A stretch of DNA of 64,000 nt from Alistipes sp. Its GTDB lineage: Bacteria > Bacteroidota > Bacteroidia > Bacteroidales > Rikenellaceae. Each line of letters starts with the position of its first letter. Position 1 is the stretch's first letter. Where the stretch lies: assembly GCA_017520545.1 (NCBI GenBank), contig JAFXFM010000018.1:62001-126000 (forward strand). The letters run 5' to 3'. Made by a program: the position numbers and the translations under genes. The notes beneath the pieces were generated by a model. The model worked only from the letters and a program-made list of their open reading frames with translations, did not search any database and was not told the origin of the DNA. Positions 62,368 to 64,000 of this stretch are shown one piece after another.

Positions 62368-64000
62368 AAGCCCACTTTACAAGAGCAAAATCCATTCTAT
62401 ATGGGAGGCAATCATTCTTAGGATATACTCTCAACGCAAGGTCGAATGCACCGGTGCGGTTTGGCACCACATCGAGCATATAGGTTGCTGTTGTACCCTC
62501 TGTCTTGACAAGCTTAAGCTGCTCAACAAGGGTGATATCCGGAGTCTGCTGTCCAACCATCTGCTTTGCTACAACAAGCTCTACACCAATCTCCTCAGGA
62601 GAGAGTGTTGCTACATCGAGTTTAACCTCGAAGTGGTACTTCTCACCGAGCATCATCGACTCCTTGTCTACGCGAACGCGCTGCGAGTCGAGAACTCGTA
62701 CATTATCCCAAGCCGCCGAAACCTTACGCTTCCAAGCCGCAATCTCGCGAGCGAGAATATAGTTGTTCGATACGAGCTCCTTCTTACGCGCTGCCAACTT
62801 GTTGTAAAAACGCTCCTCGTAGTCGATAAGCATACGGTTTGTGGTGAAGTTCGATGCGATATCCGAGATACACTTCTTTATCGAAGCCACCCAATCGGTT
62901 GGAATACCGCGCTCGTTGCGAGCATAGTACTTCGGTACAATCTGCTCCTCGATAGTAGTGTAAATCATCTCGGCATCGAGCTCGTCTTGGTGTCCTTGGT
63001 CTGCAAAGGTACGCTCCATAGGGAGTGCCCAACCGCCATTCTCCTTGTAGCCCTCAACCCACCAGCCGTCGAGTACCGAGAACTGCATAACACCATTCAT
63101 CACACACTTCTCGCCCGAAGTACCCGAAGCCTCCAACGGACGAGTAGGAGTGTTCAACCAAACATCAACGCCCTGAACCATACGGCGAGCCAACTCCATA
63201 TCGTAGTTCTGCAAGAAGATAATTTTACCTACGAACTCAGGCATCAACGACACCTCAACAATACGCTTGATCAAATCCTGACCCGGTTTATCAGCCGGGT
63301 GAGCCTTACCTGCAAAGATAAACTGAACAGGACGCTGCTTGTTGTTTACGATAGCCGACAGACGCTCCAAGTTAGAGAAGAGGAGGTATGCTCGCTTGTA
63401 GGTAGCGAAACGACGTGCGAAACCGATAGTAAGAACCTCAGGCTTGATACGGTCAGCAACCTGTACCATCTGGCTTGGACGGTCGAAACGAACCTGTGTA
63501 GGATCTGTGTAGCGACGCTTGATAGTCTTAATGAGTCGCTGCTTGAGGAACATACGCTCGTTCCACAACTCCTCGTCAGGAATGTTGTAAACCTTCTGCC
63601 ACTCAGGAATGTTATATGTGTGTCCCTCGAATCCGTTAGGGAAGTAACGCGAGTAGAGGCGACGCATATTCGATGCTGTCCAAGTTGGGAAGTGAACACC
63701 ATTGGTAACATAGCCGATATGCAACTCCTTCTTGAAGTATCCAGGCCACATATTGCCGAGGATATCCTTCGACACCTCGCCGTGCAACCACGATACACCA
63801 TTAACCTCCTGCGAAAGGTTACAAGCGAGTACCGACATCGAGAAGCGCTCGTTCGGATCGTTCGGATTAACCTTACCGAGGTTGATATACTGATCCCAAG
63901 TGATACCAAGGGCATCCGGATAGTGCGACATATACTGACGAATCATCGACTCTGGGAACGCATCGTGTCCGGCAGGTACAGGTGTGTGCGTTGTGAAGAG
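62366..64000 (-). CDS. glgP: alpha-glucan phosphorylase, C-terminal part (runs off window)
   Basis: The frame is open to the window edge (64000) and reads TTHTPVPAGHDAF just inside it, a strong signature of short-type (TIGR02094-like) alpha-glucan phosphorylase. PLP-lysine segment EASGTSGEKCVMNGVM (~residue 295 of the visible part) and SVLDGWWVEG follow. It releases glucose-1-phosphate from glycogen. 544 residues are visible; the N-terminal ~300 lie outside. It probably continues the glycogen operon upstream. Confidence 0.92.
   Translation of the reverse strand, partial: LFTTHTPVPAGHDAFPESMIRQYMSHYPDALGITWDQYINLGKVNPNDPNERFSMSVLACNLSQEVNGVSWLHGEVSKDILGNMWPGYFKKELHIGYVTNGVHFPTWTASNMRRLYSRYFPNGFEGHTYNIPEWQKVYNIPDEELWNERMFLKQRLIKTIKRRYTDPTQVRFDRPSQMVQVADRIKPEVLTIGFARRFATYKRAYLLFSNLERLSAIVNNKQRPVQFIFAGKAHPADKPGQDLIKRIVEVSLMPEFVGKIIFLQNYDMELARRMVQGVDVWLNTPTRPLEASGTSGEKCVMNGVMQFSVLDGWWVEGYKENGGWALPMERTFADQGHQDELDAEMIYTTIEEQIVPKYYARNERGIPTDWVASIKKCISDIASNFTTNRMLIDYEERFYNKLAARKKELVSNNYILAREIAAWKRKVSAAWDNVRVLDSQRVRVDKESMMLGEKYHFEVKLDVATLSPEEIGVELVVAKQMVGQQTPDITLVEQLKLVKTEGTTATYMLDVVPNRTGAFDLALRVYPKNDCLPYRMDFALVKWA

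Overview
The window comes from a Bacteroidota chromosome, most likely order Bacteroidales. Evidence: recurrent TAnnTTTG -7 boxes, often with TTG 18-20 bp upstream, which is the promoter type of this phylum; few Shine-Dalgarno motifs; BACON, DUF3078 and Porin_10-type proteins; a CoaX/LptC/PpiD cluster; and tryptophanase. A gut Rikenellaceae/Alistipes-like lineage is plausible but cannot be proved here. Nearly all of it is housekeeping DNA. I see no phage, insertion sequence, CRISPR array or rRNA.

Layout. 1-4800 (-): trkA, a lipoprotein, a deoxynucleoside kinase, an RsmF-like rRNA methyltransferase, a MerR regulator and the start of a Nif3-like gene. 5000-18500 (-): an information/envelope run of HU, a tiny mS38-like protein, RNase G, Mfd, CoaX, a FadL-like OMP, a TPR protein, LptC, a CBS/DUF21 protein and PpiD. 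18650-23100: an SRPBCC protein, then (+) three tandem glycerophosphodiester phosphodiesterase paralogues, the middle one apparently catalytically dead, and an NCS2 permease. 23300-28900: a WG-repeat/BspA-LRR protein, rplS with a long leader, tatA-tatC, a 20-residue-repeat protein and CapA. 28900-33800: tRNA-Lys(CTT) with a duplicated 3' end, rubrerythrin, pssA, a porin and a lytic transglycosylase. 33900-41400 (-): an OmpA/TPR lipoprotein, ansA-tatD-dprA and an EF-G2-like factor lacking the catalytic His. 41700-48400: a BACON lipoprotein, upp, hflX, tonB and rlmN. 48600-56900: tnaA-nfo-fhs (-), then an EamA transporter, a DUF3078 protein and an S41 protease (+). 57300-64000 (-): a glycogen cluster of GH57, GT4, debranching enzyme and a partial alpha-glucan phosphorylase.

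The most striking signal is intergenic. About nine copies of a ~122-bp element, all in the same orientation, lie mostly at the stop codons of minus-strand genes (EF-G2, upp, tnaA, fhs, phosphorylase; a deleted mini-copy at mfd). Their sequences differ but the pairing is kept by compensatory changes in three stems, around a conserved internal loop. They are usually followed by short arrays with a 7-bp period, of several unrelated sequences (TTAGCCA-like, CGGAAAG-like, AATTAAG-like, AATGCAG). Two plus-strand proteins, the permease and the S41 protease, end in tails translated from such arrays. Together these look like a transcribed, structured 3'-UTR repeat system that I cannot assign to a known family.
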